Source: Streptomyces geranii (GTDB taxonomy: Bacteria > Actinomycetota > Actinomycetes > Streptomycetales > Streptomycetaceae). Taken from it: DNA of 64,000 bases. Positions 1-8,757 of the stretch are shown piece by piece (position 1 is the stretch's first letter; each line of letters opens with the position of its first letter). The notes beneath the pieces were generated by a model. It made no database searches and was not told the DNA's origin. It saw only the letters and a list, made by a program, of their open reading frames with translations. The DNA lies in NCBI RefSeq assembly GCF_002954775.1, contig NZ_KZ672953.1:1-64000 (forward strand), read 5' to 3'. The position numbers were made by a program, and so were the translations under genes.

Positions 1-6
1 ATCCTT

Positions 7-135
7 CTGGGGGCAGCGCCCCCAGACCCCCGCTGGCGGCCTGACCGGCCTCGTCCTCAACCGCCGGACGGGCTGGGTATGTCAGCCCGTCCGGCGTTTG
101 AGGACAAGCGGGGGTCCGGGGGCGGCAGCCCCCGG
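7..135. repeat. Dispersed intergenic hairpin repeat, type A, copy 1
   Basis: Three hairpins lie in tandem: an 8-bp stem at 7-25, a perfect 14-bp stem at 62-96 (left arm 62-75, right arm 83-96, containing GCCCGTCCGGC), and an 8-bp stem at 116-135. The right part, running to about 170, is nearly identical to 58199-58285. This is a non-coding repeat found between Streptomyces genes and probably ends transcripts entering from the left. An open frame runs through it into the first gene, but that is fortuitous. Confidence 0.75.
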
Positions 136-231
136 GGACGGGAATGGGTAGGGGCGGCGGGGGCGAAACTCCCCTACCATGCGCCAAGTCGCACGCCAGT
201 TCTCACCACCCCGACGAGGAGCCCGCAGCTC

Positions 232-1401
232 GTGGCCATACCCCCGCCCCCTGGACCCGGCCAGCCGCCCCAGTACCCCCTGTACGCCCAAGGCCCCTAC
301 GCCACCTGGAACCAGGGCTACTCCCCGTACAACCAGCCCACCCCGGTCAACGGCGTCGCCATCGCCTCCCTCGCGCTCGGGCTCCTCTGCTTCATCCCCG
401 CCGTCGGCCTCGTCCTCGGCGTCATCGCCCTCCTCCAGATCCGCAAGAACGGCGAGCGCGGCAAGGGCATGGCCATCGCCGGGTCCGTCGCCTCGACCCT
501 CGGGCTCGCCCTCTGGGCGCTACTCCTCGGCACCGGCGGCCTCTCCGCCGCCTGGGACGGGTTCAAGGACGCCGCCGAGGACAGCAACAGCACCTTCTCC
601 CTCGAAAAGGGCGACTGCTTCGACTCCCTGGACGGCTCTCTGGAGGGTTACGCGTACGACGTCGACATCGTCCCCTGCTCCCGCCCCCACGACGGCGAGG
701 TCTTCGCCGGCTTCCAGCTCCCCGCCGGCTCCTATCCGGGCGACGACCGCGTCACCGAGGTCGCCGACGAGAAGTGCTACGCCCTTGAGGACAGTTACGC
801 GATGGACTCCTGGGCCGTGCCCGTGGACGTCGACGTCTACTACCTCACTCCGACCCGCCAGAGCTGGCGCCTCGGCGACCGCGAGGTCACCTGCGTGTTC
901 GGCAGCGTCGACACGGACGGCACCCTCACCGGCTCGCTGCGCGCGGACGAGACCACCCTGAACGCCGACCAGTTGGCGTACCTGAAGGCGGCCAAGGTCC
1001 TCAACACGGCGATGGACGCGGAGCCCTTGGACGAGTACGTCGAGGACGACCTGCCGGGGAACAAGGCGTGGGCGGGACAGGTCACGGACGCGCTCGACGA
1101 GCAGATCGAGCTGCTCACCGCACACCCGTTCACCGGCACCGCCGCGTCACGCGTCGACGCCCTCCTGAAGGAACTCCGCAGCGCCCGCACGGAGTGGGCC
1201 AAGGCGGCCGTGGCCCCCGACGTGGACACCTTCTACGACCACTACGACACCGGCTACACCCTGCTCGACCCCGACCACACGGTCAGCGTGCGCAGGGCCC
1301 TGGGCCTTGAGACGATCCGTCCCGAGTACGAATCGGAGGGCACCGGCGGCGAGGGCGACAGCGGCGAGAGCGGCAGCGAGGACGCCGACATCCAGGTGTG
1401 A
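232..1401 (+). CDS. DUF4190 / septum-formation domain membrane protein
   Basis: This is a predicted membrane-anchored protein of 389 residues; no enzymatic role is evident. The first 35 residues are rich in Pro, Gln and Tyr (PPPPGPGQPPQYP). Two hydrophobic segments follow at about 41-70 and 80-103, separated by a basic turn (RKNGERGKG), as in DUF4190 proteins. From about 120 the extracytoplasmic part has the septum-formation pattern, with KGDCFD, VPCSRPHDGEVF and a later CYALE and CVFG, giving paired cysteines likely to form disulfides. The GTG at 232 is chosen because GACGAGGAG lies about 10 bases upstream; the longer open frame from 79 reads through a hairpin repeat. The C-terminal tail is acidic and Gly/Ser-rich. 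It appears monocistronic. The family is known, its function is not. Confidence 0.75.
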   Translation: MAIPPPPGPGQPPQYPLYAQGPYATWNQGYSPYNQPTPVNGVAIASLALGLLCFIPAVGLVLGVIALLQIRKNGERGKGMAIAGSVASTLGLALWALLLGTGGLSAAWDGFKDAAEDSNSTFSLEKGDCFDSLDGSLEGYAYDVDIVPCSRPHDGEVFAGFQLPAGSYPGDDRVTEVADEKCYALEDSYAMDSWAVPVDVDVYYLTPTRQSWRLGDREVTCVFGSVDTDGTLTGSLRADETTLNADQLAYLKAAKVLNTAMDAEPLDEYVEDDLPGNKAWAGQVTDALDEQIELLTAHPFTGTAASRVDALLKELRSARTEWAKAAVAPDVDTFYDHYDTGYTLLDPDHTVSVRRALGLETIRPEYESEGTGGEGDSGESGSEDADIQV

Positions 1402-1543
1402 CGGCGGCCCCGGCGGTAGCCGTTCGCGGTATGCCCCCGCCACCGTAAGTCATCACATCGAGTGATTCCCTGGCCTTCGCTTGCATGTCGCAACCCATGG
1501 TTGCCAGGCTGTTGCTGTCTGTACAACCTGATGGGAGCGGCCC

Positions 1544-2296
1544 GTGACATTCGGTGAGCAGCCGGCCTACCTGCGTGTCGCGGGAGATCTGCGACAGAAG
1601 ATCGTCGACGGTTCGCTGCCACCGCACACCCGCCTCCCCTCCCAGGCCAGGATCCGGGAGGAGTACGGCGTCTCGGACACCGTCGCGCTGGAGGCGCGCA
1701 AGGTGCTGATGGCCGAGGGGCTCGTCGAGGGCCGCTCCGGCTCGGGCACATATGTGCGAGAGCGCCCCGTGCCGCGCCGTATCGCCCGCTCCGGCTTCCG
1801 GCCGCACGGCGGTGCGACGCCCTTCCGGCAGGAGCAGTCCGACGCGGAGGCGCGCGGCACCTGGGAGTCCAGCAGCGCGCAGACCGCCGCCGGCGGCGCC
1901 ATCGCCGAGCGGCTCTCCCTGCTCCCCGGCGACCGCGTGATGTGCACGAAGTACGTCTTCAGAGACGCCGGCGAGGTGATGATGCTGTCCACCTCCTGGG
2001 AGCCCCTCGCCGTCACCGGCCGTACGCCGGTGATGCTGCCCGAGGAGGGCCCGCTCGGCGGCATGGGCGTCGTCGAGCGCATGGCGGCCATCGACGTGAT
2101 CGTGGACAACGTGACGGAGGAGGTCGGCGCCCGCCCCGGCCTCGCCGAGGAACTGCAGGCCCTGGGCGGCGTCCCCGGTCACGTGGTGCTCGTCGTGCAC
2201 CGCACGTACTACGCCTCGGGGCGCCCGGTCGAGACGGCCGACGTCGTGATCCCCGCGGACCGCTACCAGGTGGCGTACCACCTGCCCGTGAAGTAA
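1544..2296 (+). CDS. GntR-family transcriptional regulator with UTRA domain
   Basis: This is a 250-residue DNA-binding regulator. Residues about 5-75 form the GntR winged helix: AYLRVAGDLRQKI, then LPSQARIREEYGVS, then ARKVLMAEGLVEGRSGSGTYV. A linker leads to a UTRA effector-binding domain at about 100-245, ending YQVAYHLPVK. UTRA domains of the HutC subfamily bind small ligands such as sugars or amino acids; the ligand here cannot be read. The GTG start follows GGGAGCGG by a few bases. It stands alone, with no metabolic neighbour that would name its regulon, and may regulate itself. Confidence 0.88.
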   Translation: MTFGEQPAYLRVAGDLRQKIVDGSLPPHTRLPSQARIREEYGVSDTVALEARKVLMAEGLVEGRSGSGTYVRERPVPRRIARSGFRPHGGATPFRQEQSDAEARGTWESSSAQTAAGGAIAERLSLLPGDRVMCTKYVFRDAGEVMMLSTSWEPLAVTGRTPVMLPEEGPLGGMGVVERMAAIDVIVDNVTEEVGARPGLAEELQALGGVPGHVVLVVHRTYYASGRPVETADVVIPADRYQVAYHLPVK

Positions 2297-2643
2297 CCCG
2301 TACGCGGGGGCGGTTGACCTTTCGAACGCTCCCCCTCCGCACCGCCGCCCCGCCTGCCGCCGCCAACCGCCGCCGCCCGCCCGGCCGTTGGATTCTGGCC
2401 GTTCTCGCAGGTCGCCCCGAGGGGTGCGGCGGGGCGCGTTGTGCCGCTGACCGGACACACCATGCCCTTTCGACGGCGCGTTCGATGCCGTGCGCCCCCT
2501 GAGTGCTGGCCGGTTGCGTACCTCTTTGTGAAATTCCGTGTTCGCTGCGTAAAGGTTAGGCGTAGGCTCGGGCATATGCGGATTGCGGTTTCCTTAGCGG
2601 GCGGGGCGCGGCGCAAGCCGGGGGCGGGAAGTGGAGGGGCTCC
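2297..2643. other. Intergenic region, no gene recognised
   Basis: This 347-base stretch lies between the GntR gene and the small SPOR-like gene. It is C-rich at the left and becomes more AT-rich at about 2515-2600 (TTTGTGAAATTCCG, GGTTAGGCG), which is where a promoter for the downstream gene is expected. A 68-codon plus-strand frame inside it (2441-2647) has no recognisable family and I regard it as chance. Confidence 0.5.
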
Positions 2644-2826
2644 ATGAGCGACGGGACGATCACTCTTCCCTGGCTCGTCATAAGGCAGGACGACAACGGC
2701 AATCGCTACCGCGTGGGCAGGTACGCGACCCGCGCGGAGGCCCAGAAGATCGCCGACAGCCTCGACGACCGCGGCCACAAACAGCTCTACTGGGTCGAGC
2801 GGATCGGGCAGAACGGAACCAGGTGA
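2644..2826 (+). CDS. Small SPOR-domain-like protein
   Basis: This is a 60-residue soluble protein. It reads WLVIRQDDNGNRYRVGRYATRAEAQKIADSL and resembles one SPOR repeat (YRVG...T..EA..IAD.L). SPOR domains bind denuded glycan strands at the septum, but this protein has no signal peptide or transmembrane segment, so an envelope role is not supported. The ATG is preceded by GTGGAGGGGCTCC, a strong ribosome site. Small proteins of this type are conserved as hypothetical genes in Streptomyces. Its role is unknown. Confidence 0.75.
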   Translation: MSDGTITLPWLVIRQDDNGNRYRVGRYATRAEAQKIADSLDDRGHKQLYWVERIGQNGTR

Positions 2827-2908
2827 GCCGACGGCCTCGGCGGCCCGGCAGGCCGGCGGGCAGGTTGGCTGGCCGGACGGTCGGGCGGGCGGGCCGGACG
2901 ACCCCGCT

Positions 2909-2940
2909 CCCGTAGGCTCCCGCTCCCGTAGGCTCCCGCC
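2909..2940. repeat. Short tandem repeat upstream of the Nudix gene
   Basis: The unit GCTCCCGTAG occurs in direct tandem just before the Nudix start codon, followed by a further GCTCCCG. It replaces a clear ribosome site there. No function is implied. Confidence 0.5.
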
Positions 2941-2941
2941 C

Positions 2942-3364
2942 ATGACCGAACGGACACGGCCGGCCACGCGGATCGTCGTGGTCGGCGCCGCCCTGCTGCG
3001 CGACGGACACCTCCTCGCCGCCCGCCGCAGCGCGCCCCCCGAGCTGGCCGGCCGCTGGGAACTGCCCGGCGGCAAGGTCGAACCCGGCGAGGCTCCCGAG
3101 GACGCCCTCGTACGCGAACTGCGCGAGGAGTTGGGCGTGGACGCGGAACCCGTCGAGCGCGTCCCGGGGGAGTGGCCCGTCAGGGCGCCGTACGTCCTCC
3201 AGGTCTGGACGGCGCGGCTGGCGGCCGGTTCGCCCGAGCCCAAGTCCCTCCAGGATCATGACGAACTGCGCTGGCTGACCCCGGCCGAGGTCTGGGACGT
3301 GGACTGGCTGGATCAGGACGTACCGGCGGTCCGGGAGGCGGTCGCCCGGCTGGGCGGCTCGTGA
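2942..3364 (+). CDS. Nudix hydrolase, MutT-type nucleotide pyrophosphohydrolase
   Basis: This protein of 140 residues probably hydrolyses (deoxy)nucleoside triphosphates, such as oxidised ones, to monophosphate and pyrophosphate. The Nudix box is complete at about 43-65 (GGKVEPGEAPEDALVREL then REELGV), giving the glycine and the metal-binding REEL glutamates. An N-terminal RIVVVGAALL strand and a C-terminal LRWLTPAEV segment match the MutT subfamily. No strong Shine-Dalgarno sequence precedes the ATG; a short tandem repeat lies there instead. Substrate choice cannot be read from the sequence. Confidence 0.9.
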   Translation: MTERTRPATRIVVVGAALLRDGHLLAARRSAPPELAGRWELPGGKVEPGEAPEDALVRELREELGVDAEPVERVPGEWPVRAPYVLQVWTARLAAGSPEPKSLQDHDELRWLTPAEVWDVDWLDQDVPAVREAVARLGGS

Positions 3365-3530
3365 GGCGTGGGAGGCGCCCGGTGTGCGCGCTCCCTACGC
3401 CGTTCGTGCCACAGTGCGCCCTCGGAGGCGGTACTCGGCGCCGAATATCGGGTATGTGCCCATTAACCCCACGAAACCGGACACCCCATCAAGCCGGACA
3501 TGGGTGGGTCGCTGCTGGGAAGTGATCGGC

Positions 3531-3929
3531 GTGATCGACACCGAAGGCGACTGTGCCGAGTGGAGCTTTCCCGCGGAGCCCGGCGCCGTGCGCGGAGCCC
3601 GTACGGTCGTGCGCGGGCAGCTGCGCGGCTGGGGGCTCGACGACCTCGGCGACATCGCCGCCCTGCTGGTCAGCGAGCTGGTCACCAACTCCCTGCGGCA
3701 CGCCACGGGACCCATCGGCGTACGCCTGGTGCGGCCCGACGAGACCTCCGCCACGCTCCTCGTCGAGGTCTCCGATCCGCTGCCCGACCCGCCCTGCGAG
3801 CGCGTCGCCCGGCCCGACGAGGAGGGTGGCCGGGGGCTCCAGCTGGTCGCCGGCTCCGCCTGCCGCTGGGGCACCCGCCCCGCCGTCGCGGGCAAGACGG
3901 TGTGGTTCGAGCTGTCGGTGCCGGGCTGA
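3531..3929 (+). CDS. Anti-sigma regulatory-type ATP-binding protein (HATPase_c_2)
   Basis: This is a 132-residue stand-alone GHKL ATPase of the RsbW/SpoIIAB-like class common in Streptomyces. The N box is LLVSELVTNSLRHA, followed by VEVSDPLPDPP and the G-box EEGGRGLQLV, ending GKTVWFEL. Such proteins bind anti-sigma antagonists or phosphorylate them. The GTG at 3531 is chosen because GGGAA lies nine bases upstream and the family begins with IDTEGDCAEW; an upstream extension to 3384 has no family support. The C-terminal HATPase domain of the phosphatase encoded just downstream carries the same SELVTN and GGRGLQLV motifs, so the two may act in one switching pathway. Confidence 0.82.
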   Translation: MIDTEGDCAEWSFPAEPGAVRGARTVVRGQLRGWGLDDLGDIAALLVSELVTNSLRHATGPIGVRLVRPDETSATLLVEVSDPLPDPPCERVARPDEEGGRGLQLVAGSACRWGTRPAVAGKTVWFELSVPG

Positions 3930-4237
3930 ACCCTGGCCCGGATGAACCCCGCGCACGGACGGTGACAGTGCGTGCGCCGTGGTGAACAACCCCTGTACGT
4001 CCGCCCCCGCGCTGTCGACCATGTGGTTCAGGCCACTGGCAGTTGTCGTCGATCGGGGTTCGACCGGTGTTCCCCTGGTTAGAAGACTGGGAGTGTTGTC
4101 GCGGGCCGGTCCGAAAAGCATCGGGATCGTCCCGTGATCGTGAACACCGTGTTGTGGGGCGCCGTAGTGCTGGATACTGCGGGCAGCCGCCCCCGGTGAC
4201 CGGTGCCGGACGCGGTGAGCTGGAGGGGACGGTTCGC
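3930..4237. other. Intergenic region upstream of the phosphatase gene
   Basis: This 308-base gap has no supported gene. It should hold the promoter of the phosphatase gene; GGAGGGG at 4222-4228 is its ribosome site. I cannot assign -10 and -35 boxes with confidence. Confidence 0.45.
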
Positions 4238-6976
4238 GTGAGCGAGATACCAGCGAAGGCCACGGAGTCCAAGGACCCGTCGGGCGGCGCGAGTGCGAGT
4301 GTCGTGGGTGATGCCGCGGCCGGTGCGCCACGTCGTGCGACGGGCGTCGGGGGTCCGGTCGACGGTGACGCGATACGCGATGCGACACGTGAAACCACGC
4401 GTGACACCATGGGCGGGCCGGTGCGCGACGCGACACGTGACACCGTGCTGGACCACGCGCGTGACGTGACAGGTGACCCCATGTGGCAGAGCAGCCCACC
4501 CGGCTCGATCTACGACTACATCAAGGTGGCGTCGTTCTCCATCGGCCCCGACGGCCTCGTCGACCAGTGGAGCCTGCGCGCCGAGAAGATCTTCGGCATC
4601 CCCGCCGCGCGGGCCGTGGGCATGGACCCCATCGAGGCCTTCATCGACCCCGATCTGCGTGAGCGCGGCCAGCGGAAGATGGCGGAGATCCTCGACGGCC
4701 GCGAGTGGACCGGGGTCGTGCCCTTCCGGGTCCGCGAGCCCGCGCCGGACGCGGAGGGACCCCGGGAGGGGCTCGCCGAGGTCTATGTGATGCCGACGCG
4801 GACCGAGGAGGGCGAGAAGGCCGCCGTCTGCATCGTCGTCGACGTCCGGACGCTGCGTCAGATCGAGACCGACCTGGCCGCCTCGCAGGCGATATTCGGA
4901 CAATCTCCGTTCGGCTTCCTGCTCATCGACACCGACCTCCGCATCCGCCGCGCCAACCAGCGCTTCGCCTCGATCTACGGCGGCACGGTCGACGACCACC
5001 GGGGACGTGGCGTCTACGACTACCTGCGCTCTCCCGAGGCCGAGCGGGTCTCCGCGACTCTCCGTCGCGTCCTGGAGACCGGCGACTCGATCACCGACAT
5101 GCACATCACCGGCCTGGTGCCCGGTTCCGACGAGCGCCGGCACTGGTCGGTCAACCTGTATCGCGTGCACAGCGGCACCGGCCGCCCCATCGGTGTCGCC
5201 TGGCTCGCCCTCGACATCACCGCCCGCCGCGCCGCCGCCCGCGAGGCCGCCGCGGCACGGCGCAATCTCGCCCTTCTGAACGAGGCAGGCTCCCGCATCG
5301 GGAACTCCCTGGACCTGGAGACGACCGCACGCGAACTCCTCGACGTCGTCGTCCCCGGCTTCTGCGACCTCGCGACCGTCGACCTGTACCAGGGGCTGCT
5401 GGCCGGCGACGAGACCCCGCCCGGGCTCGCCGACGGCAGCGCCGAACTGCGCCGCGTCGCCTACGCGAGCGCCGTCTCCGACGCGCCCTTCGCGAGCGGC
5501 AAGGCACCCGTCGCCGTCGGCGCGGTCCACCACTTCGCGTTCAACTCGCCCTGGGCGGACGCCCTGCGCACCGCCCGCCCGCAACTCGTCCCCGCCGAGG
5601 ACAACGGCGCCATCCAGTCCACCCTGGCCGTCCCGATGGTCGCCCACGACACCGTCGTCGGCCTCGCCCAGTTCTCCCGTACGAAGGGCAGCGAGCCGTT
5701 CGGGGAGCGGGACCGGGCGCTGGCCTGGGAGTTGGCGGCGCGGGCCGCTGTCTGTATCGACAACGCCCGCCTGTACCGGCGCGAGCACGAACGCGCCCTG
5801 ATCCTCCAGCGCTCCCTGCTCCCCCCGGGCGACCCGGAGGCCTCGGGCCTGGACATCGCCTGCCGCTACCTCCCCGGTAACGCGGCGACCGAGGTGGGCG
5901 GCGACTGGTTCGACGTCATCGAACTCCCCGGACACCGCACCGCGTTGGTGGTCGGCGACGTGATGGGCCGGGGCCTGCGCGCAGCCGTGGCGATGGGCGA
6001 ACTCCGTACGGCGGTCCGCACCCTGGCCCTCCTGGACCTCGAACCGGCGGAGGTTCTGTCGGCGTTGGACGAGATCGCGCGCGGCCTCGGCACCCCCGGC
6101 GGCGTCCAGCAGGCCACCCGCACCGCCCGCCAGCCCCGCGACGCCGACCTCTCCGAGGTGTACCTCGCGACCTGCATCTACGCCGTCTACGACTCGGTGA
6201 CCCGCAGGTGCACCTTCGCCAACGCGGGCCATCTGCCGCCGGTCCTGCTCGAACCGGGCGAGGACGCGATGATGCTCGACGTCCCGCCGGGCATGCCGCT
6301 CGGCGTCGGCGGGGAGCCCTTCGAGGAGGTGGAGGTCGAACTACCCGAAGGCTCGCTGTTGGCGCTCTACACGGATGGACTGGTCGAATCGCGCGACCAC
6401 CCGCTGGACGAGGGCCTGCAAGCGTTCGTCGGCGCGCTCAGCGACCCCTCGCAGCCGCTGGAGGACGTCTGCGACCACGTCCTGAGCACCCTCGACACCC
6501 ACCACGGCGAGGACGACATCGCCCTGCTGATGGCACGTGTACAGGGTCTGCCCGCCGAGTCGGTGGGCGACTGGGTCCTGCCGCGCGAGCCGCGCAGCGT
6601 GGGCCGGGCGCGTGAGCACACCCGTACCCAGCTCACCGCCTGGGGCCTCGAACCCCTCATCGACACCACGGAGTTGCTGGTCAGCGAGCTGGTCACCAAC
6701 GCTTTGCGGTACGGCGAGGGCGAGATCAGGCTCCGCCTCCTCCTGGACCGGATGCTGGTGTGCGAGGTCTGGGACGCGGGGCTCGTCCAGCCGCGCCGGC
6801 GTCGCGCGCGCGACACGGACGAGGGTGGGCGGGGCCTCCAGTTGGTCGGCCTCCTGAGCGCGGCGTGGGGCTCCCGCAGGACCCCCCGGGGGAAGACGGT
6901 GTGGTTCGAGCTGCCGCTGCCCGACGCGGGGACTGTCCTCACGGACCCGGCGGAGGCGTTGCTGAGCCTGTTCTGA
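4238..6976 (+). CDS. PAS-PAS-GAF-SpoIIE phosphatase-HATPase signalling protein
   Basis: This 912-residue cytoplasmic protein combines sensing and partner-switching modules. Residues about 1-88 are a repetitive charged linker (RDATRETTRDT, RDATRDTV). PAS domains follow at about 90-210 (FSIGPDGLVDQWS) and 213-330 (FGFLLIDTDLRIRRANQRF), then a GAF domain at about 342-512. A PP2C/SpoIIE phosphatase lies at about 520-767, with QRSLLPP, GGDWFDVIELPG, VVGDVMGRG, FANAGHLPP and LYTDGLVE, including the metal-binding aspartates. A GHKL ATPase follows from about 775 (LVSELVTNALRYGEG, GGRGLQLVG). It probably dephosphorylates anti-anti-sigma factors and may itself act as the opposing kinase. The GTG at 4238 has GGAGGGG nine bases upstream; the open frame extends further but without support. 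It follows an ATPase of the same class. Confidence 0.88.
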   Translation: MSEIPAKATESKDPSGGASASVVGDAAAGAPRRATGVGGPVDGDAIRDATRETTRDTMGGPVRDATRDTVLDHARDVTGDPMWQSSPPGSIYDYIKVASFSIGPDGLVDQWSLRAEKIFGIPAARAVGMDPIEAFIDPDLRERGQRKMAEILDGREWTGVVPFRVREPAPDAEGPREGLAEVYVMPTRTEEGEKAAVCIVVDVRTLRQIETDLAASQAIFGQSPFGFLLIDTDLRIRRANQRFASIYGGTVDDHRGRGVYDYLRSPEAERVSATLRRVLETGDSITDMHITGLVPGSDERRHWSVNLYRVHSGTGRPIGVAWLALDITARRAAAREAAAARRNLALLNEAGSRIGNSLDLETTARELLDVVVPGFCDLATVDLYQGLLAGDETPPGLADGSAELRRVAYASAVSDAPFASGKAPVAVGAVHHFAFNSPWADALRTARPQLVPAEDNGAIQSTLAVPMVAHDTVVGLAQFSRTKGSEPFGERDRALAWELAARAAVCIDNARLYRREHERALILQRSLLPPGDPEASGLDIACRYLPGNAATEVGGDWFDVIELPGHRTALVVGDVMGRGLRAAVAMGELRTAVRTLALLDLEPAEVLSALDEIARGLGTPGGVQQATRTARQPRDADLSEVYLATCIYAVYDSVTRRCTFANAGHLPPVLLEPGEDAMMLDVPPGMPLGVGGEPFEEVEVELPEGSLLALYTDGLVESRDHPLDEGLQAFVGALSDPSQPLEDVCDHVLSTLDTHHGEDDIALLMARVQGLPAESVGDWVLPREPRSVGRAREHTRTQLTAWGLEPLIDTTELLVSELVTNALRYGEGEIRLRLLLDRMLVCEVWDAGLVQPRRRRARDTDEGGRGLQLVGLLSAAWGSRRTPRGKTVWFELPLPDAGTVLTDPAEALLSLF

Positions 6977-7074
6977 TCTGACGGACGGGCTCTTACGGAG
7001 TTCACGGAGAGTTCTTACCGGGGCGTCGGCGCCTGCTGTCCTGCCCCTGTGGGTTGTTGTGCGGCTGCCGGTCG

Positions 7075-7106
7075 GTGGGGGCTTGTCGCGCAGTTCCTCG
7101 CGCCCC
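7075..7106 (+). repeat. Dispersed intergenic repeat type B, copy 1
   Basis: The sequence GTGGGGGCTTGTCGCGCAG followed by TTCCTCGCGCCCCT belongs to a short repeat that also occurs at 47109-47141, inverted at 29165-29196, and in degenerate form at about 50730-50757. Each copy sits beside a hairpin. It is a common Streptomyces intergenic element. Confidence 0.65.
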
Positions 7107-7145
7107 TGGAGGGCAGCGCCCCTTTCGGGGCGCTGCCCTCCAGGG
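7104..7145. terminator. Bidirectional terminator, perfect 19-bp stem
   Basis: The arms 7104-7122 and 7127-7145 are perfectly complementary around a TTTC loop. It lies between convergent genes ending at 6976 (+) and 7148 (-), so it can serve both. Confidence 0.88.
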
Positions 7146-7147
7146 CG

Positions 7148-8647
7148 TCAGCCTCGCCTTGCTCGTGTTGCCGGGCCGCCGTACGAGCCCGGGGCGCCGC
7201 CTGTCAGGGCCTCGCCCTGGGCGTCCGGGAGGTCGCCCAGGAGGATGCCGCCGAGGACCGCTCCGGCTACGCCGTTCGTGTGTTCGGGGCGGCCTCCGTA
7301 GGGGTTGCCGTGGGCGCGGATGTCCTGTTCGGCCAGTTCCCGGGACCGCCGGGCGAACGTGTCGGCCTCCGCCGGGGTCCGGTCCAGCAGTCGGCGGGCC
7401 TCCGCCAGCCGGGTGCGGGCCTCGGCGCCCACCGCGCCCCGGTGGGTGCCGACGACACCGTCCGCGTCGGCGGTGGCGGCGCGCGCGACGAGGCGGACGG
7501 CGTCGGGTACCGACCCGAGCGGTGCACACACCTCGGCGACCCGGCGCAGCGCCTCCAGCGGGTCGTGGGGCCCGGCGGCGGCCTCTTCCCGTACGGCGGC
7601 CAGCGGGCCGGCGGCCACCCCCGGAGCCGTGCTCTCCACGACCGCCGCCTCCGCCTCGTCCAGCGCCTCCGGCAGTGCCTGCGCGGCGGCGGCCAGCGCG
7701 GACGCGAGCCGGTCGACGCCGTCCACGAAGACCTCGGCCTGGGCGATGGCGCCCTCGGCGGCCCGCAGTTGCCGTACGGCCTTGTCCGTCTCGCCCGTGT
7801 CGGCGTACTGGCGGGCCCTGTTGAGGCCGGTCGTGGCGAACACCAGTCTGTCCTTGGCCTGTTCGACGTTTCCGGCGGCGGCGAGGGACGCGCTGGGCGC
7901 GTATCGCTCGGCCAGGTCCGTCAGGGTCGCCCCGGCACTCGCCGTACGGCCGGTCAGTTCCCGGAAGCGCACCTCGGCGTGTCTGAGCGCGCCGCTCATG
8001 TCCCGTTCCAGCGCGCGGAGTTGGTCGAAACCGGCGGCCTCCGCGTCCAGGCGGCGGCCCGCGTCCACGCACCGCGCGACGATCTCGTCGAGGGTGTCCC
8101 GGGAGGCCGCCGCCGGGTTGTCGTCGTAGGTCTGGCGCAGTTGGAAGGCGGTCGTCAGCTCGGCCTCCGCGTATCGCAGGGCCGCCGTGAAGGGCGCGAC
8201 CGCATCGGTCCCGAACAGGCCCTCCACGAAAGCGAGTTCCTCACGGCTGGTGCGTACGCAGTCGTCGGTGGTGACCAGCGACTTGCGGGCCTGCCGGTCG
8301 AGTTCGGGGGCGGGCGGCGCCGTCCCGTCCGTCACGGGGGCGGGCTGGGCCGCCGTACCGCTGCGGCGTCTGCGGCGGGTGTAGCCGTACGCGGCCACGG
8401 CGGTCGCCGCGCCCGCCGCGACGAGGGGCAGGACCAGATCGCCGCTGGAGGTCTCGTCCTCCGGAGCCGCGGCGGGCGCGCTGTCGGCCGCGGACACGGT
8501 CACCTCGTGGTCCTGGTGCCCGGCCGTCACTCCGGGCAGCACCAGCCACATCACGCCGATCGCCCCGCCCAGCGCGGCATGCGCCAGACGCACGGGTATG
8601 TGGGAGGCGGCTCGCAGCGGCCTGGCCCGGGAGCGGGAGGGCGTCAC
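7148..8647 (-). CDS. Membrane-anchored coiled-coil protein, TPM-family C-terminal module without the TPM domain
   Basis: This 499-residue protein has a hydrophobic N-terminal segment at about 22-42 (LGGAIGVMWLVLPGVTAG), a short Ala/Ser linker, a transmembrane helix at about 72-88 (VLPLVAAGAATAVAAYGY) and an RRRRR stop-transfer. About 350 mainly helical, charged residues with coiled-coil character follow, including VEQAKDRLVFATTGLNRARQ and THRGAVGAEARTRLAEARR. It matches, from memory, the part after the phosphatase-like TPM domain in Streptomyces TPM proteins, while that extracellular domain is absent. The tail keeps the Gly-rich AVLGGILLG...GGAP pattern. The GTG start has no obvious ribosome site. 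Its function is unknown. Confidence 0.7.
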   Translation of the reverse strand: MTPSRSRARPLRAASHIPVRLAHAALGGAIGVMWLVLPGVTAGHQDHEVTVSAADSAPAAAPEDETSSGDLVLPLVAAGAATAVAAYGYTRRRRRSGTAAQPAPVTDGTAPPAPELDRQARKSLVTTDDCVRTSREELAFVEGLFGTDAVAPFTAALRYAEAELTTAFQLRQTYDDNPAAASRDTLDEIVARCVDAGRRLDAEAAGFDQLRALERDMSGALRHAEVRFRELTGRTASAGATLTDLAERYAPSASLAAAGNVEQAKDRLVFATTGLNRARQYADTGETDKAVRQLRAAEGAIAQAEVFVDGVDRLASALAAAAQALPEALDEAEAAVVESTAPGVAAGPLAAVREEAAAGPHDPLEALRRVAEVCAPLGSVPDAVRLVARAATADADGVVGTHRGAVGAEARTRLAEARRLLDRTPAEADTFARRSRELAEQDIRAHGNPYGGRPEHTNGVAGAVLGGILLGDLPDAQGEALTGGAPGSYGGPATRARRG

Positions 8648-8757
8648 ATTTGCGAGCGTATGGGGGTGATCGCGCTACCGCGACCGGGATGGGGCAGGAG
8701 TGGCCGGAGAGGGAGAGTGGGTAGGGTTTCGCGGATACGTGTTCGAAGGGGGCGGGG

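Noticed and set aside
79..231. N-terminal extension of the DUF4190 protein through the hairpin repeat
   Set aside because: The DNA is a non-coding repeat also present at 58199-58285, and a GTG with a good ribosome site lies at 232.
2441..2647. 68-codon plus-strand frame before the SPOR-like gene
   Set aside because: No recognisable family, Arg/Cys-rich composition typical of chance frames in this genome, and overlap with the ribosome site of a better gene.
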